This document shows positions 47,080-60,111 of a stretch of 64,000 nucleotides of DNA, piece after piece. The notes under the pieces are model-generated. The model had not been told where the DNA came from. It did not search any database and worked only from the letters and a program-made list of their open reading frames with translations. This stretch comes from Eutypa lata. Its lineage: Eukaryota > Ascomycota > Sordariomycetes > Xylariales > Diatrypaceae. The DNA lies in the NCBI GenBank assembly GCA_022661535.1, contig JAKULF010000004.1, positions 1,178,001 to 1,242,000 of the forward strand, given 5' to 3'. The first letter of the stretch is position 1. The number at the start of each line of letters is the position of its first letter. A program made the translations under genes and the position numbers.

Positions 47080-49110
47080 GATTGCATTCTCTCCTACTTG
47101 CTTGCCTAACCTACCTACACATACACCTGCACTTACACATACATATGCATACGTTGTGGTACACTACATTACACACAAGCAGGAGGCCGATAGACAGACA
47201 GACAGACAGATGCATCAACACGTTTATGCAAATTCGAAATCAAAACCTGACATCCCTCTCCACGATGATCAATGTTGATGTCAATTAGGTATTCACGCAA
47301 GTAGGTACCTAATATGTAGGTAGGTAAGTAATGAGCTGAGGCTGATATAATGAATAACTAACTGCTACCTATGTACCTACATGCCCAGAAAGCTTGGCTC
47401 TGTCAAATATGCGTTTGAGTGCATACATAGATCTCACCCGATGAACAGGCAGTACCTACTACTCCTACCAAGCTTTGAGGCTCTCCGTAGAAGTTGCTTG
47501 TTGCATGCACACTCTCACACACACAGGCAGGTTAGGTAGGCCTGTAACTAGATCTGACGGGATCACGAGCGGCGCCCCCCTTTCCTTTACGTTAGGGGAA
47601 GTACTCTTGGCTTGCATCCCCCGAGATCTTTGAAAACTTGGCCGCAGTAACTGCCTACCTAGGTAGGTAACCTTGATATGATTTGTTCCATGGAAAAGTT
47701 CTATATAATCGATCATCTACTGACAGACAGGTAGATAAGTAGGTGTAGGTAACTACCTAGGTATGTATGTAGTCGCTGCTCACGGCACGCCATGTCTACA
47801 TACACGCCTACCGCATACTTACATACTACCACTACCCATCTTTGATGCGACTATACATATATGTATGTAAATAGAGGCACAGATATATACTTACTACCTA
47901 CCTAACTACATGCACACATCTTCATATCCATGTATAACCGCAGAGCCATTGGGCAGGTTCGCTGGACGTGTCAATTCACATCTCGTAAAAATCTACCAGA
48001 ATGCGTGTGTCCTTGGAATCATACCTCCTCCCTGAGGTATGTCGCTGCTGATGGATCACTACCTACCTTAGTTACTATCCTACTACATAGGTACGCATAT
48101 GTATGCCTTCTCCGCGGCAGACGTCGGCTGACCAACGGCGTGGATGCCGTAATCCTAACGTTAGGTTAGGTAGGTGATGGATGCTACCTCCTACACACCT
48201 ACCTACGTAGGTGGGTAGGTGATAGTCAAGCCAGAACTCACTGGTGCTGTGCTGCGCTGCATAGGGCATGCATGGATGCATGCAGGTATGTATGTAGGTT
48301 AAAGTAGGTTAGGTAATATACTGCGTATAACTACATAGGTATGACAGGTATATAGCTACTGTTATATGTAGTCTATGCGGGAAACCTCGGCTTTATTCTG
48401 TCTGCTCTGTTTTATTATTGATCACATATAACTATGTATGTGCAGGAAATTAACCAATGCCCACATGGTCGGCCCTGCGCTGCCCTGTCCGTCCTGTACA
48501 ATGCATTGCACAAAAGTAACGGTAGCACTGCGTATATATACCTATGTATAGTTATATGGCAACAGCCTAATAACTACTCTATGTACTTGTACGAGATGTG
48601 TATGTAGGTATGCCGGTAGTGTTAACCTCTGTTTGACAGCTTTACCCTATATATATATATCTACGATAACTTCATTTTAAGCCATACCAGAGTCATAGAT
48701 ATTCATTTTACAATAGCACTTTGGTATATAACACATAGTGGTTATTTCCGGGTTGTGGGGACTCCGATCTGCTCTGCGTCTGTATGCATGTACATGAAAT
48801 TGCAGGTAGGTGTAGGTATATGCATGTGTGTAGTTAATAACTATTGAACGGTTTCCTATCGGATCGAAACGAAACGATGGATCCAACTAACTGCCGCCTA
48901 CCTACCTCCTACATATGTGATAGGGGGATGGGGACTCCCCATCCCCCTGAGGCTAGATAACTGACTGGTTGACGGTTTTCGGCGGGCGAGTTTGAGCTAT
49001 TTTATTGACGGCCTCTGTACTAAGTTATAGTCGTTATAGTACTAACTACCTACCTACCTACCTACCTAGTTAACTAGCACGATGATACGGTAGGTATAAC
49101 TATGTATGTA
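47080..49110. repeat. Cluster of TACCTA / TAGGTA tetranucleotide tracts and palindromes
   Basis: Repeated acctacctacc and taggtaggta tracts, many meeting head-to-head as palindromes such as tacctaggta (47655-47670, 47752-47762) and acctacctacgtaggtgggt (48197-48216). The longest pure run is near 49043-49068. This is an interspersed simple-sequence landscape rather than one array. Confidence 0.65.
48922..48948. repeat. Perfect GC-rich palindrome (13-bp arms)
   Basis: Arm agggggatgggga, one central base, then its exact reverse complement. It could form a strong hairpin in RNA or cruciform DNA. No gene ends within 2.5 kb, so a terminator role is unlikely. Confidence 0.7.
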
Positions 49111-51124
49111 ACTACATAATGTAGATGCCGTCGCTATTGGACACCCACGTGTTTAATGAACGGGCGAACCGGCCTCGTGGCGGAAACGTCGCAAGCGTCG
49201 GCTTGCCGCTTTCAGCGCGAACACCGAGCTAGCAATAGGTAAAGCTTAGGTAGTCGCTCCCTGGTAGCGTAGCCCCATATTCGCTGGTCTCTTGAGGTAG
49301 CGTGAACAATACCAGTCTATTAACTACACCTGTAGAGGCATGTACCTACTTTACGCGTATCGAAGGTCGTAATTTTTCTACTTTTTTCTTCTTCTCTTTC
49401 TTTAATCGTTCTGAAGATGGTAAAATGAATGAATGAATGAATGGATGGATGGAGGGCGTCCGCCTATTCGGTACACCTACATATATACTGTAGGCGTGGT
49501 AAGAGCCGAAATAAGACTAGCGTCCGGCTACTTGGTCTCTTTTCAGCATACCTAGGTACCTAGGTAGATGGGGTGTCGTGGTAATATACGGATCTCCTCG
49601 AGTTGGAAGGTGTTCCGTTTGGAGGGTATGTATGTATGTATATATGCATGTAGAGAAGAAGAGTTTGTGAACCTTGGTTGGTAGTTACGGACTGGGTGAG
49701 GTGAGATTGGCACATTGGGTGGATGGTGGATGGATGGATGAACGAAGCTGCTGCTGCTGCTGCTGCTACTACTGCGCGCGCTAGGTGTCTGGTTAGCGGC
49801 ACACCCGTCCATTCGATTCATCCATCCCCTTGCCTGCGGTAGTGTTGGTTACATAGTTAGATACGGCGCTATCTGGGCTAAGTTATTATTAATGAAGATA
49901 TTAAGCAGAAGCTTGTTTGCCGCTGAATCTCGGATCCAGAATCAGTCACTGAGTGGCCATTTCGGATCGCTTGTCCCGATGGCTTCACTCGGTTATGCCG
50001 GCAAGCCCGTGAGTGAGAAACAGACACTCGGTTAGTTAACAGACAGAGAGGGCAAGAGATGCCTGTTGCCTTCACGTTATGTATGGAAGTAAGTAACTAT
50101 GTAATTAGGTAGCATCAAGTCAGCAGAGCCCGCCTATCGTCGTATTTGTCGGACAAGCAAGGGGACGTCAAATGCATATGCCTACATACATACATAGTTA
50201 TTATACGTAACGTGCTGTACAATAATGAGATGATCAGGGGCCTATACATATCCTTATCCTTACGAGCTGACGAGCAGGCTTATGTGCCGACCTACCTATG
50301 TACATCATTACATAACACATTCAAGAGTAACATTTACATCAGAAATGCGATGCCAAGGCGATTGCCCGTCGCATCCCTTCCCAATCGGAACGCCACGCCA
50401 GAAAACAAGCCTTTGCCAATGCCAATTCAAAGTTCGGGGCCCCGCATCACGTACATACAGATTATCTCCAGGGTCCGGCCAAGCTTTTTTGGCTGTCAGG
50501 CTGTTTGTTATGTTGTGTGGTGCTTAAAAATATCCAAAGGGCGAATCTTCATACTCACGTAAGTACATAAGTTACCGCAGTTCGTATGATGAGAATGCCG
50601 TTCCTGTCATTACAATTAGAGATAGTTGCTCCCGTCATGTCTACTTATGTAGGTAGCAGGCAAAAAACTAGGATGATTAAGAACTACATAGCTAGATACC
50701 CCATCATCCCCTCTCCAGGTACATCCGCGAGAGCTGACCTACGCTTTCCCCATTGAACCACGGTGGGAGGAAGAAAAAAATGGGGTGATCATGACGATGA
50801 TAATGACGGCTCGGGCTGACTGGGAAGACCGGCTACAGTAGCTAGTTAGCTCTGGTTTTTTGGTTTTTTTTTCCTTCTCTTTTCTCTCTCTTCTCTTCTG
50901 TTTCCTGCCTGAGACCTTTACGAGCTGTGCGCCTACGCCCACCGCCTACAGCTAACTTTTTGAGGATGCCTACCTACCTAGTTTAACTAGACTGACTAGT
51001 CGCTCGTTGCTCATTCGTCCCAAGCAAAACCACGCATGAATGAAGTTTTTTTCGCTGCGGTTTGAATACGACGCTATACGAATGCTCCATCTCGCATCTT
51101 TTTGACGAAGACCGAGGTGGGTAG

Positions 51125-51159
<35 letters not shown>
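51125..51159. repeat. (GTAA)n microsatellite
   Basis: Eight pure gtaa units plus gta. Simple tandem repeat in the gene-free stretch. Confidence 0.9.
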
Positions 51160-52093
51160 GATAGGTAGGCTATGGTTCAATTACTTCTTCACGGCTTATT
51201 ATACTCCATAGCCTGGCGTCCCTATCCTTTCCATAATATGTTGTTCTTTGGTTACGTACGTAGGAGTAGGCGTATCTGCTTAATGTATGTACCTATTGAG
51301 ATACTGGTCAATTTGCTTTTCGTCCACTGGGTGGCATGGTTCGGCACACCGACATTGTTAAACGGCTTGTTAAATATAAGAAGAAGTACATTTGCCGCCT
51401 CCTGAAGTGTCGGCTTGCATGCGCGCTCTTTTTCCTGGTTTCTCTACTTCTCGGTTCTGGTCACGCCTGCCCCAAAATATGATTTATCTATCTATCTATC
51501 GTACCATGCAGCTGCAGTCTCGCAATCCGAGTGCAACCCTCCCTCTTCCTCCCCATTATTGCCTTGTGGTAGTCTTACTACGTCTACTCGTCTTTCTCTC
51601 CCTACATATGTCTAGTTATGTCATATATCTCCCGTCCGACGGTCCATGTCTGTGCGCGTGTATATAGGTGGATGCATTAAACTATTACGTGGTATTGATG
51701 GATGGGATGGACGGAAGGGAAGGAAGAGACGAAAGGTGAATCAACACCTGCTGTGAACCCTCCCCCTCCCCTCCCCTCCCCTCACTCCGATCAGATGCAG
51801 GCCGCAGAAGCACTATGCATTCCTTCGTCCCCGATTCCACGTCCTCGGGTGCAAGCCCACCTATCATATCCCGCCGTTTATCTCACCCCCTCTTCCTCCC
51901 AAACCAGGTCGCAGCTGGCTGCCAGTCTCTTCGGCGTCATTGTGGCTTGCAGGGTGCGGTTGTCTTTAGGTAAGCCGTCATGTCGCGTGTTCGTTGGGTA
52001 GTACGTACGTTACTACATAGGTACCTAGTTAGTAGATCTAGAGGCGGCTTTTAGAAGCGTGGCGTCGTTAGCTGAGTAGATTTCTCTACTCTA

Positions 52094-52115
52094 TGTGTGT
52101 GTGTGTGTGTGTGTG
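52094..52115. repeat. (TG)n microsatellite
   Basis: Eleven pure tg units in the gene-free stretch. Confidence 0.9.
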
Positions 52116-55100
52116 CCGAGTCTGTGGTGTATCGTAGTGCGCGATGAAGATCTCTTTCCTCCGATCCTGCCGTTATACAACAGATGCGCCCCCAGTTTAG
52201 AGTCGAATTCTCACCACCCATTGTCCCGCCCTGTGTATCCATTGTCTGCCAATTGCTAGGTGCGAGGAATGTACAGTAGTTGTTGTTCCTCTTTCCCATA
52301 TTCGACATCAGCAGGGCTGAAAGAGTGTGTCAGCGAGCGATTTGACGTGCGCATTATGTGTATGTGTCAGAATATGTCTAGGATCAAACAACCCCCCGCG
52401 TAAGCGATCATATATCAGGAGAGTCTCGACCGGACTTCTTTCCTGACTTGGGGTCCCTGCGATATATAAGGGCTATAAGGGCTAGACAGGCCTTGTCATC
52501 TTTTTCCGGACACCTGCAGGATTTGCCATGGAATCTCGTGGGGTAATAAATCCCTTCGCATTCCCCCAAATCCCATAGGCCCCCTGTCCCCTACCTACTA
52601 TTTCCTGTTTCTATCATCGGTGACGGCAATCGACATGACAAGGCGAACTTCGATATGACAGGGCGGCAGAGAGACCTCCTATTAGTTACCACTATCTTAT
52701 GCCGTAGCAGGAATAGAGAGAGGGGGCCAGCATTCATCCTACCTACATCGTGGTTGCGTCGAATCAGGATTGATACTGTACATATGCATAGATACGTAAT
52801 GTACATGTCGTTTGATGGATAACTACACCGCGCGCAAGTCAATCAGGTCTGATTTGTACTGTTGAGTCATGCGATACGGGTACGTGCTCCGGCACGATGG
52901 TGATGCCCAGACTGTAAGAGCCGCAATTGTACCTGGTGACCTCCTGGGCCGGCTGTACAACCAGAGCCGTGTATATTCAGTAGTCTTCTTGTCATACTAT
53001 ACGACGTAGTTTAAGAAACGTATTCTACAATCGCATGCGCATACACGGTAGATGGATTGCTACTGTTGAATTATTCCAGGATCATCTAACTATTCGTTAC
53101 CTATAGGTGACTATGTACGTTATCGGATTATGCTGTATCGGAAATAACATCCCGTGGGGTCTATCAGCTCATTTTTATCAACCCTTTCTCCCCCCTTGGC
53201 CCATCAGTCAGATAGATGGCCTTCCCTATCTCTTTATCGTCGGTTGTAGCTCGAGAGTCGTAGGTACATCGACGAGACTCTCTCCGCCTCTCTTCCCCAC
53301 GGGGAGAAAAGAGGGGGGGGGGGAATGCTTCTCCCCAGACTTCCGGGCTTGAGTTACACCGCTCTGGCGCTAGGGTCCCTGCTTCTGGCCGAAAGGCTAA
53401 GCTTCGCGGGAAAGCATCTACCTACCCTTGGCGACGAGGATGTCGAGTCTTGCTATTTATGCAAGACTCGGGAGATGATGAATGGTGGGAGGACAGGAGG
53501 TCTGGAGAGACGAGTAGGAGATGAGGAAAGTGTCCACGCGAGCTCTACGTCTGAAAAGCCTTTGTCTTCCCGTCTGTCAGCCAGTTAGTTAGCTACTTAC
53601 ATGGGCAGCCTAACGTCAGCACATAGCATAGCTGCATACGTGCATACCTACGTACAGATGGCAATCTGACAATGTGGCGGCGGTTCTGGAACCGCGTCCT
53701 GCGTGCCCTGCGTAATATCCCTCATGCGGGACGTACGGACTGACGGGCGAGAACACAACGTAGGATACCTACCTATGGAGGCAAAATGCACACGATATCG
53801 TTGACTCTAGCTCTGTCCCCAACAGAAACCGGTCTATCTATAAAAATTCAGTCCAATGCTTCCGTTACCCCTTAGTTTAGCTGCATTGTATCCTATATAT
53901 GAACGATCGACCCTAACTCCTGCCCTTAGCCTTCGTCGAACAAGGTAAGAAATGCTATGTGTGCTTTGTCGGTGCCAGTGATCCCTAAATGCCTAGCGAA
54001 AACCACGCATTACATGACGACCATGCACATCACCACGGTGGCGACAGATAGACAGGTTATAATGCGGGGTTTTCTAGTGATGTATATCTGTGTGCGGGTG
54101 TGCGTATGCATATGTGTGTATATCCCTCAAGCTCCCGTGTCTACAGCGGTGATCGCACCTACGTACGTAGGCTCTCTAACACCCACGATAGTGCTGTGCA
54201 TGCATACACGTACGTACATACAAAAAGTAACTAGACAGCCCCTTACAGAGGATACAGATTGAGTACTTATCGAGGATCCCAACAACCATCATCCGTTTTG
54301 TTTGTTCCGTAAAAGACTGAGCACACGCCACCCCGCGCATTGTCGCGTGTCGTCGAGACAAGCTTCCACGTCACATTGGTCTAACACTCTCCCATCAACT
54401 TCCCGTGTGTATTCAAATTAGGTAGTTAGTAGCTAAATGAACCAGTATGGACCCGAAGCGAAGATTGCAAGCTTGGGGAGCTACCGGCTGACCCCTAACG
54501 AATCGCTGCGTGCAAAGCTCACACCCAGCTTCATAAGTACCTGGCACACTGTCCTATGCCTCTGTGCCCTCGACCGATGCCAACTAAGTAGACTTGCAGG
54601 TAAGACAAAGATGCAGCGTCGTAGGCGACTAAAGGAAGTAGTACAATGTCGAGGTTCCTAGCTGCTCCAATTAGACAGATGGTAGGCGTCTCAGTTGTTC
54701 TGGTACCAGGATCTCTCTGTCTTGGCTGCTTATAAGCAGGGAAGGGATGGTGGTAGGAAACCCTAGCTAAAATGTGATGATGACTGGGTAGTTTACCCGA
54801 GATTAAACTGGTGCTTTCTCGTAGAAGAAGATCACTGTGTGTGTCTCTTGAGTAGCAGCAAGAGTTTGCGGCCGCTTCTAGACATGCTCCCTCGGTGTCC
54901 TTCGGGGTCCCGCTCTCCATCTATGATGTATGTCGTAATGGTGTATGCTCGTGACTCCGAAATGTTGCGTGAGTGTCGTGGATTCCCTAGATTGGAGACG
55001 ACTAGGCTGTAATAGCGAAGATGGAGGGAAGTGGTAGGCGCTAGCTTTAGAATATGCTTATAGTAGGATAAAGTATACGTTGGTATAACAATAGTATATT

Positions 55101-58100
55101 CTAGTCGCCCCTATCTTTCCTCAAGTCCTTGTGTTACCTACACTCAGGGGAAGTATTAGCCCCTATTCTAACATCCCTGTGGGACCAGGATGACCACAAA
55201 AAGTTGTGCCCTCTATTTAAATTGGAAGTAATGCGGCCCCCCTTCCCGAGAGCCCTCTAACATAGTCGTAAGGCTGTATAGGAGGGCCTAATATTGAAAG
55301 CTGGATAAGCTATCAGTATGGCTCGTTGTTGATGACTGTTCCTCAAGGAAATCACATGTACGGGCTTCTGAAGGTTTTAACTAGTGTAATCGTGGGAATA
55401 GTGTGTAGGTGAAGTATTATAATAGTAATTATTATCTAAGTCCCCCTTGATTGCCTAAAGTAGGCGGTTAGGATGTTTCCTAGTCCATCCCAACCTGAAT
55501 CTGTCTTGATGAAGGTGGCTGCTAATCGTGCATCCCACGAATCCTCTCATATCATTTGCAAGTACAAGGCCTTGGGCCGCTGAGATCTAGACGGCAAGAT
55601 ATAATTGGAATTAAGCCAAGTGTTTGGTGAAAGGGGAGGAGGCGAGTAGGTCTTTTCATATAATATAGTAGGCTCTGAGAGACAGGATAGGCCGGTAAAG
55701 TAGCAAGTTAACATTTAAATACTGTGTTCGATAGATGTATAAGTTCGCCCTTGGAGTATTTCCCCTGAATCCTTCTAGCACTAATAAATACTGCCAACAA
55801 GATCGAGGTTGATCAAAGGTTTCGTTCTCCTTTCATAGTAGCGTCAAGAATATAACGATATTCGCAAATAATATACGATTTCCTTAAAACATAGATGTTT
55901 CGAGGTGAGATGTTAATTCTTATGGGTTTATAAGATATATATGCCATGCCACCTCCTGTCATGAGATGTTAGACTTCAAGGACATTAGCATGTCGATGAC
56001 ACCACCTAGACGAAGTCCGCATTAGGTTACACAGTGGGCTATGTCGAAACCACAGTGTCTGTCAATGACATCGGAGATATATGTGACGTAATTTATGGCC
56101 ATTAGACCTACAGCTGTAGAAGAAACCTCCGGCCAAGAGAGAACTTGGCTGTCATCTTATTTGAGCCGTAGTTGCTTGGTACTGTTGATAGGGGATGATG
56201 GCCTTCCGAGGAAAGGTTTGCACCTCTATGGAACGGAGCAGAATAGTGTGTATAAATTAGACTTGATTGCCTTCTGACTGTAGAGAACTGTTCTCTAGGT
56301 TCATATCCATACCCGCGTCTATGCGGGACACTTGCCTCAGCATGCTTGGCTGGTAGGTTCGCTCAAGCCTCGTATTTCGGGAGAACAGCTATTATCATAA
56401 CTCGACCAACATGTAGAAAGCCTCTACGTTGAGGCCCTAGTTGCGTGCCTCTCAGTATGGCCCTATGTAAGCCCCTGATCATAAAAGCACCATCCCTTCT
56501 TCCGAGAAGTCGAGAAGAGCATAAACTCATCGAGTTGACGAATAGATGTGTAACATTGTGAGCACGTATTCTTCTCGTTCGTTTTTGGCACAGACTCAGA
56601 TCCAAGGTCATATCGACAGGAGATAGTGCTTGCTTGAAACACACATGTAGCGTGGACTCGAATAGGAGATCGTGAAGTCCAGCTTGGTACAGAACTCAGA
56701 GCGCCTGAGGCCAAGGCTGACCAACTCTATGATGTTCGCGCGATCATCGGAAAGGCTATAACTAATATTGAGAGAAGGCAATTGTCAGTGTTTTCCCAAC
56801 ACCTCTTGCACGCAAACCCTCGCCATGGATTTCTGATCGTAGCTGGTAGAGCGCAACGGTGACATTCCACGAAGTGCCTTCGACTTCAGATTCCCGTAAT
56901 TTTTGGGGAGTTGAAAAACCCCCGCCCCCTCCTGCCATGAACTCCCCCTGTTGCTTTCTTCATTGAAGTCTCCGGTGTTTTCGTCAACGTATAGATGGTC
57001 AAATCGGCATGGAAGATTATAGAAGTTGATTGTTTTTCATTCTTGCCACATGAGGGTGGTAATTGGTAGTCTTAATGCAAGCAGGCAAGGTCATAGATAA
57101 CATGTTCCGAGGCATTGATTCTCACTGGGCTTGCTCGTGGTCGTATGTTATGGGGCAATCGGTCAGGGTTATGAAGCATACGTAGTCTGTCCTAGGAATA
57201 CATGCGCGCGCTATCGCATAACGTAGGCCAACACCATCGTCCACTCTTCTTTCCCGTGAGCCCTCGACTACGGCTTGCAGAATGGTAACTTAATGTGTAT
57301 CTTTGACGATCATCGAGCGGCTCGTGAATTTACACGCCAATTAAATAGCTACTGTATTTCGAGCAGGAGTGTTCATTGACGGAAAATCCACTGCACCCCC
57401 CAACCATGGAATTTCAGCGAGAGCTACTTTACTCATCTTCCTAAATCGAATTGTCAAAAATAAGTGAAGTTACACCAAAACAAATTTAGACTTGAAACAA
57501 CGTCGATTGATGTTACAAGCGATGTGGGGCGTATTGTTGTTCCGCAAGGGGGTTCACGATGGAGACACGAATTCCCACGAATCATTCGACGCTCAGAAGT
57601 TTAAGCTCGAACCGCATCTCCAGGTATATTAACTCTAGATACGGCAATGATTAACATACGTCATGCTCGTGGTCTTTCTGGGCTGTTTCCTGCTCGCCTG
57701 TTTCGTCCCTGCGTCCTTCAATCAACGGGGATATGCATTACTGCGTCGCGGCTCCAGGTCTCCCCTCACTCCTAGAAAACATCCAGGTTTCTTTTTGTAA
57801 GAACGATCTATAATGTTAGTCGTAGTGAGGAAACATATAGATTATAATTCGTAACTCATGGCGTGGCGATGAAGATCAGTTCCCAAACCAGAATATAGTC
57901 AACCTAACACCCTAATAACTCACATCTATTTCTCCACGAACCATGAGTCCACTTTACCTGGGCAACATCTTTTGGAGCGGCACACCTTAGGGACCGGCCA
58001 AGACATCCCCTTTCGAGTTAATTTGGCCGCAACGATACCCGGTCGATGCCCGGTCCCTCAGGGGGCGGGGGCGGGATCGACCTACGCACTAGTCGTAGAC

Positions 58101-58152
58101 GCGATTTCCCGTCTGGGGTATCTAGCACTAAGGACGCAATGCCGCCGAGGAG

Positions 58153-58159
58153 TATAAAA
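58153..58159 (+). promoter_or_regulatory. TATA box of the pectate lyase gene
   Basis: TATAAAA 118 nt... 124 bp upstream of the ATG at 58277, in a well-placed position for a fungal gene with a short leader. Confidence 0.6.
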
Positions 58160-58276
58160 GACCTGAGCGTGTCGTGATCATTAAGCTCGAAGATCTCATC
58201 TCCAGCCGCAGCTTCGAGACAGACGACACCTCACACATAACTTCTCACAAGCCTCTCCACCCACCCACATTTCAAG

Positions 58277-59199
58277 ATGAAGCAAGTCAGCATCCTAGCC
58301 ATGGTCGGCACTGCCGCCGCCGCCGCCACCACGACTCTTCCCGCTTCCGCGGGTGTGTCTTCGGCAGCCACTGCCATCCCCGTCTCTGGGTCTTTCGACG
58401 GTGGCATGACGAGATATGAGCGAGACCGTAGGTTCCCCTCATTCATTGTCCAGTCATTGAGGTTGCCTTCTAGGTGCAAATAATCTGGATCCATTTGGTG
58501 CTAACGTTAGGTTCTTCATTAACTAGCCGATGTCTGCCAAGGCCAGTCCGAGACCGGTGAGGAGGACGCGATGTTCATCCTCGAGGACGGCGCCACTCTC
58601 TCCAACGTCATCATCGGTGCCTCTCAGGCCGAGGGCATCCACTGCCGCGGAACCTGCACGCTCGAGAACGTGTGGTGGGCGCAGGTCTGCGAGGACGCCG
58701 CGACCTTCCTGCAGGAGTCGGGCACTTCCTACATCAACGGCGGTGGTGCCTTCACAGCCGACGACAAGATCCTCCAGTTCAACGGACGCGGGACCATTGT
58801 CGTTAGCGACTTCTACGCCGAGGACTACGGCAAGGTAAGCTAGCTTCCGCAGCCCAACCAACAGACCTATTCGGGGGAAACGAAAAGCCTACCTAAAAGG
58901 GCTTTCGGTAACTAACTGCGGTGCCTACTATACAGCTTGTTCGCAGCTGCGGTAACTGCGATGAGAATGGCGGCCCCCGGAACATCGAGATCGCGGACTC
59001 GATCGCTGTCGATGGCGGCGTCCTCTGTGGTATCAACACCAACTACGGTGATACCTGCAAGATCTCGAACACCTGCCAGAACGACGCCAAGTACTGCGAC
59101 TTGTACGAGGGCAACGACACGGGTGAGGAGCCCACCAAGACCGGCTCGGGTCCCGACGGAGTGTACTGCACTACGGAGAACGTCAGCGAGGATTGTTAA
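58277..59199 (+). CDS. Secreted pectate lyase, family PL3
   Basis: Three exons: 58277-58427, 58527-58834 and 58936-59199, GT-AG introns of 99 and 101 nt, phases closing to 240 aa, the usual PL3 size. A signal peptide is visible ([20 protein letters not shown]). The mature enzyme shows the PL3 order: [50 protein letters not shown] in pieces, then [50 protein letters not shown], and [12 protein letters not shown]. The first intron splices RYERD to PDVCQGQ, as in relatives. It has many cysteines for disulfides. It cleaves de-esterified pectin by beta-elimination with calcium, outside the cell, pointing to a plant-associated life. It is followed by a dead AA9 copy, so this locus once held at least two plant cell wall genes. 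Confidence 0.92.
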
Positions 59200-59846
59200 A
59201 AGGATCGAAAGGGATGTGGCCGACGTTGCCATATGGAGGGGGTTGGTTCGGAGCCTCAGCTCTGCACCAAATGAGGTCAAATGTACCTATGTTTCGAATG
59301 TATATATTGCATGCTAGTCAGCTGCGCAACCTTGTATGTACGCAATTATGATGATTTATTATATGGCCTGATATAAGACATATTGTCTGATATGAAGCGT
59401 TCGACCTGTGGCCACTGCCTTTGTATCTAACCCTCTTTTTATTGATATTGAAGTAGTGGTCCAGGGTTGCTGAACTTTTCAATGAAAAATGAGTGTTTTG
59501 TATATCGCTACAAAACGCCCCTTATCGCACCCTTGCGTTCTCTAAATGCTGCTGCATTATCATCATTAGCATGTAGGTGCCAAGCAAGACACAGTGAACC
59601 GACATGAAGTGCTGTGAATTGCATTGTTGCGTAGTTACATGAGGATTGATCATCCAATCGCAGCGGGGAAACCTACTACGCCCTAGTAAGGCGAGAAGCA
59701 CCCTCACGACACAATAGGTATGTTAACGACAACAATAATATCTCATTCCACTGCAATCAGAGGACAAGGGTAAAGAGCGCCCGGAGGGCTACACCTGTAA
59801 CTTTCATAAATCCTGTACCGGTCTTGGTCCCACGCCGTAACTAGCG
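59200..59846. other. Spacer between the pectate lyase and the AA9 relic
   Basis: Pectate lyase 3' flank, then unrecognised sequence. The N-terminal part of the AA9 relic, including the expected first histidine, could not be found here. Confidence 0.45.
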
Positions 59847-60111
59847 CCCATGGTGGTGTAATCTGGCGGACTATGGTGGGGCAGCGCCGAGGCCGAACCC
59901 GCCGCCTCATCCTGGTTCAAGATCAACGACTAAGAGCTCCACTCGGGCCACCCCTTCGGCGACTAAGCCGGGGATTTCCAAAGCGAGCTCCGTGGCGTGT
60001 CCAATGTGACCCTGCCCAGCTATACAGTGACCATCCCGGAAAATGCCCAGAGCGGTGACTGACTGCCTGTTCTGCACCGAGATGATTATGACCAAGTTCT
60101 TCTCTCAATAG
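59847..60111 (+). pseudogene. Decayed AA9 lytic polysaccharide monooxygenase fragment
   Basis: Read with frame changes, this stretch shows pieces of an AA9 enzyme in order. PMVV followed by a one-base-shifted YLADYGG comes first (59847-59885), then SAEAEPAASSWFKIND (from about 59885), then ELHSGHPFGD, AGDFQSELRGVSNVTLPSYTV and TVTIPENAQSGD, then, shifted again, a LF-TEMI block to about 60110. The WFKI block and the TIP...GDYL.R.E.I block are AA9 hallmarks. Two in-frame TAA codons stand where CAA would be plausible, consistent with C-to-T change at CpA, and there are at least two frame breaks. No start, signal peptide or copper-binding N-terminal His is visible. It is non-functional. Confidence 0.55.

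Larger units (their letters stand above)
46303..58152. other. 12 kb gene-free stretch dense in TACCTA/TAGGTA microsatellites
   Basis: No convincing protein-coding gene on either strand; the longest frames (for example 50146-50562, TTG start) show no family features. Short tandem tracts are frequent. The part from about 54900 to 57700 is less repetitive and has ordinary-looking frames such as the stretch around 56650-56830, but I recognise nothing in it. The kinase 3' UTR lies at the left end and the pectate lyase promoter at the right end. Confidence 0.45.

Noticed and set aside
50146..50562. 138-codon plus-strand frame in the right gene-free stretch
   Set aside because: Starts with TTG, its sequence is a translation of tetranucleotide-rich DNA, and no family is recognised.
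56560..56840. Possible transposon or gene remnant with a 70-codon open stretch
   Set aside because: Reads fairly well in one frame but matches no family I know and lacks start, splice or repeat ends.
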